From Scilla litardierei (taxonomy: Eukaryota > Streptophyta > Magnoliopsida > Asparagales > Asparagaceae), in the NCBI GenBank assembly GCA_030789695.1, contig CM061140.1, positions 82,646,422-82,710,421 on the forward strand: a stretch of 64,000 bases of DNA, read 5' to 3'. The position numbers and the translations under genes are program-made. This document shows, piece by piece, positions 10,418 through 21,170 of the stretch. The stretch's first letter is position 1, and each line of letters begins with the position of its first letter. A model generated the notes under the pieces. The model was not told the DNA's origin and made no database searches. It saw only the letters and a program-made list of their open reading frames with translations.

Positions 10418-12005
10418 ATTTATTCTAAATTGACTAATTAAACAAATCTATATGATCATATCACTATCGAGAGGATTCGTGTTTATTTAAAGCATAAAAA
10501 CTACACTACGGCTACACTACTGAATTAATATCACCTATAGCAAAAGGCGGATCCAGTATCTTTGCCAGTGTAGGCAACTTCTCCAACTGCTCCTTTCGTG
10601 GCTCCACCAGGTGCTTGTGTCAACAGACTTCATCAGATTTCAGCAATGCGGCTTCCAGCATCTCTACAAGGACTCCATATGTACTCTACAAGAGATAACC
10701 CACATCAATCTGATGTGGATAATTCTTCCCCAAAATAAATGTATTCCAAAGAGGGTTATTAACATAAGTATTTAAGATTAAGGATGGTTGACAACACTTC
10801 CCTGGAAATAAATCTCTACTCTCGTGCACCATGTTGACCAACTCCTCGTTGTTTGCTTCAGGTTCTTCAGGTAACTATGACATATACGCATGGGTCTCAT
10901 CAGGCAACTCCTCATCATCGTCAGACTTATCCCATCGCACCTCCCGATCATATTCAATAGCATCCATGGTAGGTGGCTCCTCGCTCTCCTCCTCGTATTC
11001 GTCCCATTGTGCCGCTTAATCATATGTATGTATATCCTGAAAAGGCACAATGAGTCATCAAAATATGAATCATAGTAAACATAAGCTCTATGGGATAGTC
11101 CTCGACGTCAATGGAAGGGTGGTCCTTTGAGGGATGCTTAGCCGCTGTAGAAAGTGGAGGTGGCTGTGGCGGCTCAAACGAGGGGGGCACAATTCGGGCT
11201 CCATCTGTGTGCAGCTGTCATCGTCCCAAGTCAGGTCCTCCTCGATGGTATGCTTTGACAATGCAGGCATGACCTCCTCAATAATATCCTCTGATGGTAT
11301 ACGCTGCTCTGACTCATGTGGGTGGCATGGGGAGCCACGATGGCACAAGCTGACTCCGCAGTACCAGGTGCCGTTATGTCGTCAGAGATGGCAATATTAA
11401 AGAACATAATACCTACCCCAAGCTGAACATGGATATCCTCCTCAATGGTACATGTAGCAGACACATAATTCATAATAAAATTGACGAGCTCACAATCTTC
11501 TGGATCACCTGCCCGATGGCTAATGAGCCAGAAGACCGAGCTGCGTCAATAAGCTTTCTAAGGCTGCGGCATATCTCCGATCCTCGAAGGTTGTCGCATG
11601 TGTCCTCCTCAAGAACTCCAATAAGGGTCCCTGCAATCCTCTAGTGAAGAGAGGAAATAGCTTCGAACCATCCCACACATAGTCTGACTCCGTCTGAAAC
11701 ATTCCTAACATTCCTTAGAACCTGTAAAAGGCTTCCCTGAAGGACTCTCCATCAGCCTGATTGAATGTAGCGAGATATATGAAGGATTGTATAGAACCCG
11801 ATCGCATCTTCTTTGGAAGCACCATCGCTGCATCAACTGTACCTAATCAAGCAAAGTTAATAACCTGGAGAAGAATGTCAGTTGCATAAGAGAGACAAAG
11901 ATAAAATAAAATAACTTGGTGGGGGAAATCACTCTCTTTTCTTTTGTTCTTTTTTCGCTGTCAAATCAACCTAATTGTGATAAATAGATAATATGGCGTA
12001 ACGCC
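10418..12005 (-). pseudogene. decayed gag-like region of element I
   Basis: Several short minus-strand frames look like pieces of one protein. One at about 11830-11520 contains SFIYLATFNQADGESF and LLEFLRRTHATTFEDRRYAA. A proline-rich piece with FEPPQPPPLSTAAKHP lies near 11170-11130. An acidic piece with WDEYEEESEEPP and KSDDDEELPDE lies near 11010-10890. The order from the PBS leftwards suits a gag-like protein followed by an acidic linker. Stops and frame changes separate the pieces. I do not recognise a specific domain with certainty, so the gag assignment is an inference from position. Confidence 0.4.
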
Positions 12006-12023
12006 TCCCCGGCAACGGCGTCA
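12006..12023 (-). promoter_or_regulatory. primer binding site of element I (tRNA-Asp type)
   Basis: Minus strand TGACGCCGTTGCCGGGGA, one mismatch from TGGCGCCGTTGCCGGGGA, which is complementary to the 3' end of plant tRNA-Asp and typical of Athila/Tat gypsy elements. It starts six bases from the LTR edge. Confidence 0.82.
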
Positions 12024-12029
12024 AAAACT

Positions 12030-14057
12030 TGATCATCCCGGAATTAACTCCAGAAACGATGTCATTTTATCGCAAGCGCGTGGTATAGCGACAAGCGGGT
12101 ATCGAACACGGGGAGGCAGTTCTATACTACCGTTCTACGCCTAGGTTGGGTTAGACTTACGAGTTTTATTAGTGGAGATAGATTATGGGGTGTCGTAATG
12201 GTGATGGATGCGAAGGTCCTGTCACTCGATATCGCAAACTGACTCCACACAAAGAAAGAAAGAAAATATAAAAGACTAGGGCATTAGGAGTCACAGCTAG
12301 GATCATTTGATGTCAATACTGGGTTAGAATTCTTACATTGAATTGGATTTATTAGGGAGAGATTGTCGCATCTAATATGTATAACTCATGGCTCTCACGC
12401 CACTCGTCCAACGTATCACGTGTTAGCCCCACCTTGTGGATAGACTCCCACATGATACGTGCATTAAGAACGAAAACTATACTCAATCTATGCCCATACC
12501 ACCACGTGGGAATTAAAGCTTCGATCTATGACTGTGTGGCTCTCATTGATACTACTATCATATGTCATCAATTAGTAACATAGGAATGTCTGTAGATCCC
12601 GTTAGAAGTTCATGCCACCTCATGGGAACACGAACCCTAATTGGATCCCCCTAACATACCTAATTAAGTCCATATGATATCTGCAGAAGTCTGCGACACC
12701 TCGTGGGAATACGAACCCTATATGGAATCTCCTACAAACTTGGCTGAATCAACCAAATCACATCCCTTTTATATCAAAACAACCTAAAAATCCTAACTTT
12801 ACATGTAAATCCTAAGATCCTAGGGCTACCCTAGATAAGACTACTCACAATTCATAGAAATAGATATGAGATCGACATGCATCGAAGAGAGATAAACAAT
12901 AATTAATCGCAAGGAATACTGATGGAATTAAAGAGAAAAAATACTTATCTTGATACAAGGGAGGGGCATATGGCATAGCCTAACTTCAAAAGATAGTCTC
13001 CACAAAGCTTCAAAGAAAATAAGATCTAACCTCCTCTAATGATGGCTACAATACCAATATATAGTCCCCTTAAACCATAGCAAATAACGCTAGAAAAACC
13101 CAGCAAAATCCCTCTGAAATTCGGCCCAAATCTGACTCTGACCACAACTTATTGGTGGACCCCATCTGTCTCAGCCCGAGTAGAAACAACACTCGGTCGA
13201 GTGCAGATTTTAGCATTGTAGCGCCATCTTGTAGAATTTCTGTAGAATTCATCCGACTTCCGATTGACACGTTCTTGGTGGCGTTGGAACCTTCATGAAG
13301 TCTACTATCCACAAAAAATATGAAAAGAATAATTTTCCAACTTGAATGATTGTAGATCTCAAAAGAGTGAGAGGCTGTCTGAAAAACTGGGTGCTTCACT
13401 TACTCGACCGAGTGCAGTTGAAGTCAGTCAAGTATCCTTCGTACTCGTTCGAGCTACAGTAGGATGTTGCTTTAGTTGCAGTACTCAGTTGAGTCACTGA
13501 TCTGCTCGATCGAGCTACAGTAAGCTGTTGAGGCCTTCATAAACTACATTCTGTTTGGATTTAGCTCGACCGAGTGGCTGCAATACTCGGTCAAGCTGCC
13601 TTTGCGCTCTCTGACTTCGGCTAGGATGGATAAGTGGTAGCCGACCACGTTGTATCGATCGAGTAACGATCCCACTTGGTCGAGTGGAGCGTGGACTTTA
13701 CCTTTGGAGCTCTTGGTGTCAGTCTAGATGGCAGCTCGGTCGAGTATAGAGGCACTCGACCGAGTAGTCTAGAAAAGCAGTGCATATCTCCATAGAGCTC
13801 CCTTCTCATTCTTCTCCTCAATTCTTCTCTTCCACCAAGTCAAGCACCTAGGAGACGACACCATGGATGCTATGGCGATCTCGGATGTGTCCATAACTCC
13901 AATTTGCTCAAAATCTCCTCAAAACTCCTGAAAATGAGAATAAAGCTCCGAAAGTGATATGATATAATAAACAATCAAATGAGTGACAAATAAGAGTTTA
14001 GAGCGACTAAAATGGCGTGAAATGATGCGATAATATATGTAAAATATGGACACATCA
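12030..14057 (-). repeat. LTR of element I
   Basis: About 2,028 bp, with TGATGTGTCC and GGATGATCA ends on the minus strand. It holds a TATA-like TATATATTGG at 13064-13055 (minus) and, upstream of it, about ten near-palindromes of the ACTCGACCGAGT type between 13191 and 13765. In the downstream half a segment with ACCTCATGGGAACACGAACCC (near 12620) repeats in diverged form near 12695. No gene is supported. Confidence 0.72.
13191..13765. promoter_or_regulatory. ACTCG-AC-CGAGT near-palindrome array in U3 of element I
   Basis: Copies at about 13191, 13402, 13443, 13504 (perfect GCTCGATCGAGC), 13564, 13584, 13653, 13672, 13733 and 13754. Some are followed by a shared GCTACAGTA tail, so part of the array spread as a larger unit. 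All lie upstream of the TATA-like site at 13055-13064 in the minus-strand reading. Confidence 0.6.
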
Positions 14058-14260
14058 GTTACGAAGCTCGAGAAGAAGAAATGCAGAACTACAAGCTGAT
14101 TGCCAAAGTTGAGCTAACCAAATTCAGGTGGGTGGAGATCCATCATGTACCACGATCAAGGAACCACCAAGCTAATGCCTTGTCAAAGCTCACCTCGTCC
14201 TCACCAGCATGACTAGGTTGAATAGTGTACGTGAAGCATCTTTAACACTCGAGTAGAGGA
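14058..14260 (+). pseudogene. gypsy J RNase H, C-terminal fragment
   Basis: Plus-strand translation contains ELTKFRWVEIHHVPRS followed by NHQANALSKLTSS. This is the end of the plant gypsy RNase H, where the motif before DALSKL normally carries the last catalytic Asp; here it reads NALSKL. The fragment begins immediately at the edge of the element I LTR and stops within about 150 bases, with lesions before the integrase. Confidence 0.7.
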
Positions 14261-14383
14261 GCTGCTAAGCCTTGACCAAGGAGTCACTTGGATGGACTCC
14301 ATTATTAAGTATCTCAATACTGGGGAAAAACCAACCGACCCTGTAGAGGCACGAAAGCAACAACGAGGAGCCTTGCAGTTTTT

Positions 14384-15538
14384 TTGCTCGATGGTTCATT
14401 ATACAAGCGACGATGGACCAGGTACGATGCATTTCCTTACCTCAAATGCTTGACTCGGCAAGAAGCACTCTATGTGATTCAAGAAATTCAAGAAGGAGAC
14501 TGCGAAAATCCTTGTGGGAGGAAAGGTTTTAGCCTTGAAAGCCTTGAGGCAAGGTTACTTCTGGCCATCCATGTTCAAGGAGGCGATTGAGTATGTGCGG
14601 AAGTGCCCTACTTGCCAGAAGTTGAAAAAGCATATCTCGGCCCCTCTGACAAATCTAATCCCCATAATTAGTCATATTCCTTTTTTCAAAGCAGGGATTA
14701 GATATCCTTGGTCTGTTTGCACCATCGAGTGGGTAATGGAAATTTTTGATTATGGCAATCGACTACTTCACCAAGTGGATCGAGGCAGAGCCACTGGCCC
14801 GCATCACTTGGAAGGAAGTCAGGAGTTTCGTGTGGAAATCAACCATATGTCGACTTGGCATCCATCAATCCATCTCAACGGATAATGGGACACAATTTGA
14901 CGGTATCGGATTCAGGGATTTCAGTTCTGAGATAAGGATCAAGTTGCACTTTGCTTCTGTGGCTCATCCATATTCCAATGGTCTAACAGAAGCATCTAAC
15001 AAGTGCATTCTCGAGCCCTTGCAGAAGAGGGCAGGAAAGGCCAAAGGAACAGGGCCAGAGGAGCTCTCTAGCATCATATGGTCATACAGGACAACTCACA
15101 AAGCCTCGACAGGAGAGACCCCTTACATGCTCGCTTACAGATGTGAAGGGGTCATCCCAGTTGAAGTCAACGACCAACCTCTTCGTCTCCGATACTTCGA
15201 TGAAGAGTGAAACTCAAAGGGACTCGAGCTCACCTTACAGTTGCTCGACAAGATTCGAGAATGCGCTCTGACCACCCTTGTCGAGTAAAGGGGACATATG
15301 GATGTCTACTTCAATTCGAAGGTTTGAGAGCGTAGCTTCCGCATATGTGATCTTACGTTGCGAAAGGCCATTTTTTCCCCGAGATCGCTAAGCAGGGAAA
15401 GCTCACTACAAAGTGGGAGGGTCCCTACAAAGTGATTGATGTCCTCGGCCCAGCCACCTATTGACTCTCCATGATGGATGATAAAGAGCTTCCTCATCCT
15501 TGGAATGTCGAGCATTTGCAAAAGTACTACCAATGATC
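14384..15538 (+). pseudogene. gypsy J integrase (H2C2 zinc finger, core, C-terminus), broken
   Basis: The zinc-binding part shows the RKCPTCQKLKKH Cys pair after GYFWPSMFKEAIEYV (about 14540-14640). The core follows in a different frame: AIDYFTKWIEAEPLA carries the first Asp (about 14750), STDNGTQFDG the second (about 14880) and SNGLTEASNK the Glu (about 14980). TPYMLAYRCEGVIPVE is typical of the plant gypsy integrase. After a stop at 15210 the C-terminal KWEGPYKVIDVLGPATY and HPWNVEHLQKYYQ appear, with at least two stops inside. At least one frameshift and several nonsense codons disable it. All three catalytic residues survive. Confidence 0.85.
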
Positions 15539-15639
15539 GTACCAGCCAAAAACAACAAATTGTATGGGTCATAATTCGCCTTTGTATTTTTGAGCCAATA
15601 AATACTTCATAAATACGAGGTTGACCATCTTTTGTCTGA

Positions 15640-16540
15640 GCAGACCTTTTATTGTCGTCAGACATAAGCCAAGGGATCCCTTGTCACTGAACAACGTCGT
15701 TCATAAACCGAAGGGACCATGTCCCTCACAACCGAATGACCCTTATCGTCAGCCATAAGTCAAGGGACCAATCCATTTCCACAGAATGACCCGCAATTAC
15801 CTACGACCATAAGCCGAAGGAGCCAAGTCTCTCGCAACCGAACGACACTCATCGTCAGCCGTAAGCCAAGGGGCCAATACCTTGCCACTGAACAACCCTC
15901 GATTGTTGTCGGCCATAAGCTGAAGGAGCCATTCCCCTCGCAATCAAATGACCCTCGGCGTCGGCCATAAGCCGAAGGGAACACGTCCCTCGCAATCGAT
16001 GACCCTTCTCGTCATTCATAAGTCAACAGACCAATCCCTTGCCACTGAATGACCTACGATAGTCATCGACCATAAGCCGATGGGGCCAAGTCCCTCACAA
16101 CCGAACGACCCTAGTCGTTCAGGCATAAGTTAATGGACCAATTCCTTTCCACTGAACGACCCACGATTGTCGTCAGCCATTAGCCAAAGGGACCACTTCC
16201 CTCACAACCGAACGACCCATGTCGTCAGTCGTAAGTCAAGGGACCAACCCCTTGCCACTGAATGACCCATAATTGTTGTTGGCCATAAGCCAAAGGGGGC
16301 CATTCCCAACGCAACCAAACGACCCTCGTCGTCGGCCATACGCCGAAGAGACCATATACCTCGCAACTGAACGACCCTTGTCGTCAGCCGTAAGCCAAGG
16401 GGCCAACCCTTTGCTACTGAACGACTTACCCTTGTCATCAGTCGTATGCGAAGGGATCAACCCCTTGCCACTGACGACTTACCTTAGTCATCGATCGTAA
16501 GGTGAAGGGGTCTGACACCTCACAATCGAGTGACCCTTAC
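15640..16540 (+). repeat. 60-bp / 120-bp tandem repeats in 3' UTR of gypsy J
   Basis: About fourteen diverged units of roughly 60 bases, in two alternating types: one around CTCGCAACCGAACGACCC, the other around TTGCCACTGAACGACCC. Both contain CGTCAGCCGTAAGCCAAGG or variants, so the higher-order unit is about 120 bases. The array lies after the integrase stop and before the antisense ORF. Tandem arrays at this position are known in Tat/Ogre elements. Frames across it have no protein features. Confidence 0.82.
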
Positions 16541-16789
16541 CACATGGGCTGCAACATTAGGATCATCCCTACAAGGAAATAATGCTCGATACATCAACGG
16601 CCCAAATTTAGTCGACTTTCAAGATAAACCTTGAGTCGTTGAGGGGCCATATACGTGCATTCATATACATAAATGAGGATAAGAAATTCAAAAACTCTTT
16701 TCTCATTTATTAGTCGAAAATTTATATGTTGTCTGCTTTCGAGCAGTCTTACAAAAAAAAGTAACTTAAAAAGACTAATGCTCTAAGAA
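16541..16789. other. spacer between tandem array and antisense ORF, no gene
   Basis: Moderately AT-rich sequence including CATATACGTGCATTCATATAC near 16646. It would be the 3' flank of the antisense ORF. Nothing else is recognisable. Confidence 0.5.
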
Positions 16790-18800
16790 GAAGGGCCACT
16801 GCTCGATGTAAAAATGTTCTGCATCGCTTGCATCGCCACAGTGAACTTGGTCGTAAGATTAGCTTTGTAAGCCTCGGCTGAGGCTGCTGATCTTTCCAAG
16901 ATAGCGACTTTGGCTCAATGCTCGATTATCTCTTTCTTCGAGGCTTCTAAGTCAACTTGGAGCTGAGATCTTTCCTTCTCCAATTAAGTCTCAGCCGCTT
17001 TCTTGACAGAAGACAATGAGGCAAGGCTCTTCTTGGCTTCCGCGGCTACCCACTCGGCTCCATCCTTATCCACGAGTGCCCTTCCCAAATCCTCCTCCAT
17101 CTTCTTCATCTGAGCCTCGAGCTCGGAAGCATTCCAGTCAGCGGCTTCCGCCCAATGATGTCCGTCGACCATATCGACGACCCGACGCCGCAAGCCCGCG
17201 CTGAAAATTGACATAGGTAAAAGACGTCGATTAGCTGGGTCGGTAACTTAAGTTGAGGGCAAAGGCATGGAAAACTAACCTTGTAGCCACAACACACAAA
17301 GAAGTTGGCCATCCTCTCGACGTCTAACCCCTCAAGGAACTCACGATCGCGGGGAAGAGTGGAATTCTCCACCAATCGAGCATTCGTCCCAAAATCCAGG
17401 AGGGCCGAATCATCCTTCCTAATGATAAATTAAGGCTGATGGGTTCACCTCGAACATCACTCAAAGAGGTAGTCGGGTGCGGATTCAACATCAGAGCTCG
17501 ATCGAAATCCGAAGGGATAGGACCAACCAAGGGAATCGGAGGGTTGATACTACCCCACGGCCATTTATCCTGAGGGTGGCTTATGTGTGATTTGGCTATT
17601 CCCTGAGGCTCAGGGGGAGCAACCATCTGACCCATTAAAGCTTGGAATGAAAAGACACTACCTTTCACCCTAGGCGAGATGGGAGGAGTCGGCTCTACAA
17701 CCCTCTTCTTCTGTTTGGAGTTTTTCCTTTCACGGGAGGGAAGACTCCTTTTTTGGTTACGTGCTCAGGCCCCGAAACCGTGACAGGTTCGCCAACTCCT
17801 ACTATAGGAGCAGCAGAGGTGGAGTTGGAGCATGGGGCAGGACTGTACGATGAATGGCCCGACTCAAAATTTCCCTCGACAAAACTCGAGAGGATGACCC
17901 CGAGGTCCCCCTGACTTTGCCTCCCTCGGAGGAGTATCTTTGACTGAGGGGAAGAGGGGATTGAGCACTTGAGCCCCAAACACTCTTCTTCTTCTTTTGC
18001 TGCTCCATCCAAATCGGACACAACTCAGGGTTTAAGCTTCTGTGAGCTCCTCCAGCCATATCTACAAATAAATAATATAATTACCATAAGTGGTCGTAAT
18101 GAAAACCCAAAAGCAGTGGGTATTACCCTGACTCCACAAAATGGTCTTCATCCGATGGTTGTCCAACGAGTATGAGGTCGACCTCTCTTGACACGGTCGG
18201 CTTAAAAGAAGTTCGACTGCCTTGATCTTGTCAGGTAATACCCAAATTCTCTAGAAATATTACGGTTAGGAGTACACCAACCATTGAGGATCGGCCCAAT
18301 GTTTGGGAGGAAAACGAGAACAAAAGTGTCCTCTTAATTGGGATTGGAGATAGGGAGATCATAGATGAGCTTCCTCTCTGGGCGAGCTATAATGTAGTAC
18401 CACACCTTATGAGGGTCTAGCACCACTCAAAAGAAATGTCTAAACAACTGAATGGATGGTCGAACTCCGCAATACTTGCAAAGCACAGTAAAGCAAACCA
18501 TGGGGGAAATTGCCTCAGGCGCAAGCTGACAGACGGAAAGTTCCAGAAAACATAAAATCTCCATTATAAAGGGCTGGAGAGGAAAACACAGATCAAAGAG
18601 GATAGATTTCGGATACACTCCAATTTCATTTCTCTGAGGGAAGCAAATCATTTCATTGAATTCCAGAAACCTAACCATATAAGGGGGATAGAGACAATTT
18701 GACCAGATCTTAGCAGACGAATCATAAGAGATCTCCGACACCTTCTCCAGAATCTCTCGAGGAGATTTTGAATCTAGATATCATCAAAGAACAGGAGTTC
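16790..18800 (-). pseudogene. antisense ORF of gypsy J (putative gypsy-type transposon protein), decayed
   Basis: Minus-strand pieces in order. From 18741: QPFIMEILCFLELSVCQLAP and YCGVRPSIQLFRHFF, then WYYIIARPERKLIYDLP, matching the plant family catalogued as putative gypsy type transposon (Transposase_28, PF04195, by my recognition). A proline/serine-rich middle follows at about 18060-17320. A piece with DREFLEGLDVERMANFF lies near 17350. A coiled-coil-like tail with ELEAQMKKMEEDLGRAL and KKSLASLSSVKKAAET lies at 17130-16984, ending near 16790. Frameshifts and stops split it. Its function is unknown in the family. Its position, opposite in sense and downstream of integrase, matches Grande/Retand-type elements. 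Confidence 0.68.
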
Positions 18801-19250
18801 TAGGCTCCATGTGGAGTCCTTTTCCTTTTCCAGGAACCACAACGTATTGAGAAGGTCAAAGGCACCGCATGATCTCCTTATAAGACGGCTCCTGAATCCT
18901 CACATGCTACAACATAGCCATAAGATCAAAAGCCTAGACGAGAAAAGAAAGCTACCTTATCGAAATCAGACGAATTCCAGAGAAAGCAGACGAAAAGTCG
19001 AGCTTTCAAAAATTTGGGGACGAAGTAGGAATGCATCTTGTCTTTCTTCTTCCCCATTTTATACTGGGAAACCCAAGTCAGCCGTTTGATGAGCGGCACG
19101 TGTCAAAGTTTGATCTCAGGAGACGGCGAGGATCAAATTTGAAGGCACAGGGTTTTAACAGCATAATTCAAATAGGTCCGCTTCGATTGCCGTGCCCATT
19201 TAATATGACTTCACATCACTCGGTCTCAATCAATGCTATTTCCTGAGCAC
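18801..19250 (-). promoter_or_regulatory. upstream region of the antisense ORF, with G-box
   Basis: No supported gene. A CACGTG G-box core within GGCACGTGTCA lies at 19097-19102, about 300 bases upstream of the antisense ORF on its strand. It may belong to that ORF's own promoter; this is inferred from position only. Confidence 0.35.
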
Positions 19251-20053
19251 ATATAATGTGGGCTATTGTTTCTTATCGATTTCTAATATGATTTATTAGT
19301 AGTTCCTTTGCTCTAGGGCAATGGGATGAACCCTATGGATCTAATGTTTGAATTGTGAGATCTATTGAATTGATATGATATTAGGCTTGTTAGAAAGGTT
19401 AGATCTTGATTGATTTACTATAGATAGGTAGTGATTTCTCTTGGATCTCTTGAGCTCGACAGAGGATCTTGATCCAAGGAAAGCCCTAGATATTCGATTT
19501 AGGATTACAATCGAGATTTCCTAGATTTGGTGCGCGACGGTGACTAAAGCTAGCATTTTTATTGTTCTCATATACTCTTATTCGTTACACGACAGTGAAC
19601 GAATACGAATTATCACGATCTAGATCCAAACTCAAGTTGCACAACAGCGAGCTTGAGTTGGGATTGGACGAAATTGTCGACCTTAATGCTAGTGGTCTAG
19701 ACTAGGCTTGCACGACAGCGAGGCTCTAGTTTAGATTGCTATAGACCTACGATAGCGCGACAGTGTGCATCGGTTCTCCAATTAGTTGTGACACGTTTAC
19801 CTTAACTCAAGTTTGATTGCATGGTATTTCGTAACTCATGTTGATGACTTGAAAATCCTTCGTGGGGATTCCCTAGCCCTAGACATCTTTATTATATTGA
19901 ATTTGCATTAACACTCGAACGATTGATACACGATCCATTCTCAAATGATTTTCCACTAAATAGCTTAGTAACCAAAATAGAGTACCGTCATTAGTCCTCC
20001 CTGTGATTCGATACCCGCTTGCCACTTAATCGTGCACTTGCGGTAGAGCTACA
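19251..20053 (+). repeat. LTR-like end of gypsy J (K)
   Basis: The final part, ATTCGATACCCGCTTGCC followed by GTGCACTTGCGGTA, matches the U5 ends of elements I (reverse strand), D and E, so this is the 3' part of an Athila/Tat-type LTR. It stops short of a clean CA end at about 20053, where element H begins. Five copies of a CGACAGYGA-like motif lie at about 19535-19760. The left boundary is not sharp. Confidence 0.5.
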
Positions 20054-20334
20054 TTGTTTTTCGGGTGTATATCCGGGAGCGATCAGAATCCCTCATGTAT
20101 CTTGTGGACGACCTGCTCAACTATTGCGGGCCCAAGTCATTTTAAATAAGGCAAGACGTCGTATCTCGTGCAACGCTTTTGATAAAGAACGTCACCGAAG
20201 ATCCCGAACGTCAAGGCCCTTCTTTCAACCTTTCGTGCTTCTAGTATGTCTTTAGGTAGGGCTCCGGTCTCTAAGTAGGCGACGATCGGGCTCATCCACG
20301 ATGGCTCCTGGTTGAAGCTCAGTAGCTCGCCCTT
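20054..20334 (-). pseudogene. gypsy H pre-integrase fragment
   Basis: Minus-strand translation continues from RNase H into SWMSPIVAYLETGALP and LEARKVERRALTFGIF, the linker typical before the integrase zinc finger in plant gypsy elements. Decayed traces of the next segment (GDVLYQKR, LPYLK) follow, with stops. The integrase core is absent. Confidence 0.6.
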
Positions 20335-21170
20335 CTATATGCTTGGTATCAGCAGGTTCTCGACGTAGATAGCTTTTCCAATCTTGGCCTTAGAAGAGGA
20401 TGCTAACTTTGAGAGGGCGTCGGCCCGAAGATTGTTCGACCTGGGCAGATGCTGGATCGTTGCTTTTTTAAACTTGAGGAGCTCGGCCCGGGTGCACTTT
20501 AGGTACTGCTTCATCAGGTCCTCCTTTGCTTCGAAGCTGCCTTGAATTTGGTGGACGACGAGCCTTGAGTCGCTTATCAACAGCACATTCATTGCCCCAA
20601 GCGTTTGGCAGAGCTTCAGCCCATTGAGGGAGGCCTCGTACTCTGCCACTTTTTTGGTCGCCGAAAAACTTAATCGGCGTCCATACTCTAGTAAGCTTCC
20701 TTCGTGGGTCTCTGTCACGATGCCAGTCCCGCTTCCCGAACCCATGGTTGATCCATCAACATGGACTACCCATAGCTCGCCTTTGGATTGGGTCGATATT
20801 GAGGGGGGGATTCACGCTGGTGTGCTGCAATTGTTCTATGTCCGACCGGGCATCCAGCGAAGCTTTGCCAATCTCCTCGACAGTGCACTCCGTCACGAAG
20901 TCCGCCCGCGCCTGACCCTTGATCGTCGCCCTGGGCTTATAGATGATGTCGAACTCGCTAAGCTCGACACTCCAATTTAGCATTCGGCCCGATCTCTCTA
21001 GCCCCTTTAGATTTTTCTCGAGTGGCGAGTTGGTGTAGACCACGATGGTGTGTGCCTGGAAGTATGATCGGAGCTTCCTCGCCGTTGAGTTAAACAGTAG
21101 GCAAACTTCTCTATGGGGCTGTAGCGGGTCTCTGCCTCCCAGAGCACCCGACTAGTGTAGTAGACCAGCC
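20335..21170 (-). pseudogene. gypsy H RNase H region
   Basis: Two parts. A first RNase-H-like segment at about 21160-20760 contains WSVELSEFDIIYKPR and KGQARADFVTE. A second at 20745-20335 contains KKVAEYEASLNGLKL, LISDSRLVVHQIQGSF and SNNLRADALSKLASS, carrying the Glu and Asp residues of the plant-type RNase H. Two RNase H regions are a known feature of the Tat lineage. Frames are broken by a stop near 20745 and another near 21043. Confidence 0.75.

Larger units (their letters stand above)
10418..14057 (-). mobile_element. Ty3/gypsy-like element I, minus strand, degenerate and partial
   Basis: Defined by a 2.0-kb LTR at 12030-14057, a tRNA-Asp-type PBS just left of it and about 1.6 kb of decayed internal sequence to 10418. 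On the minus strand the LTR begins TGATGTGTCC and ends GGATGATCA. The other LTR is not in the window, because the left side is cut at the third copia LTR. The PBS and the U5 end resemble Athila and Tat elements. No RT or integrase is visible. Confidence 0.7.
14058..20053 (+). mobile_element. Tat-type Ty3/gypsy element J, 3' half (plus strand)
   Basis: Order on the plus strand: RNase H C-terminus, zinc-binding and integrase, a 60/120-bp tandem-repeat region, an ORF on the opposite strand and an LTR-like end. An antisense ORF after integrase and tandem repeats in the 3' UTR are known from Tat-lineage elements such as Grande, Retand and Ogre. The 5' half is cut off by element I at 14057, and the end at about 20053 abuts element H. 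Confidence 0.7.
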
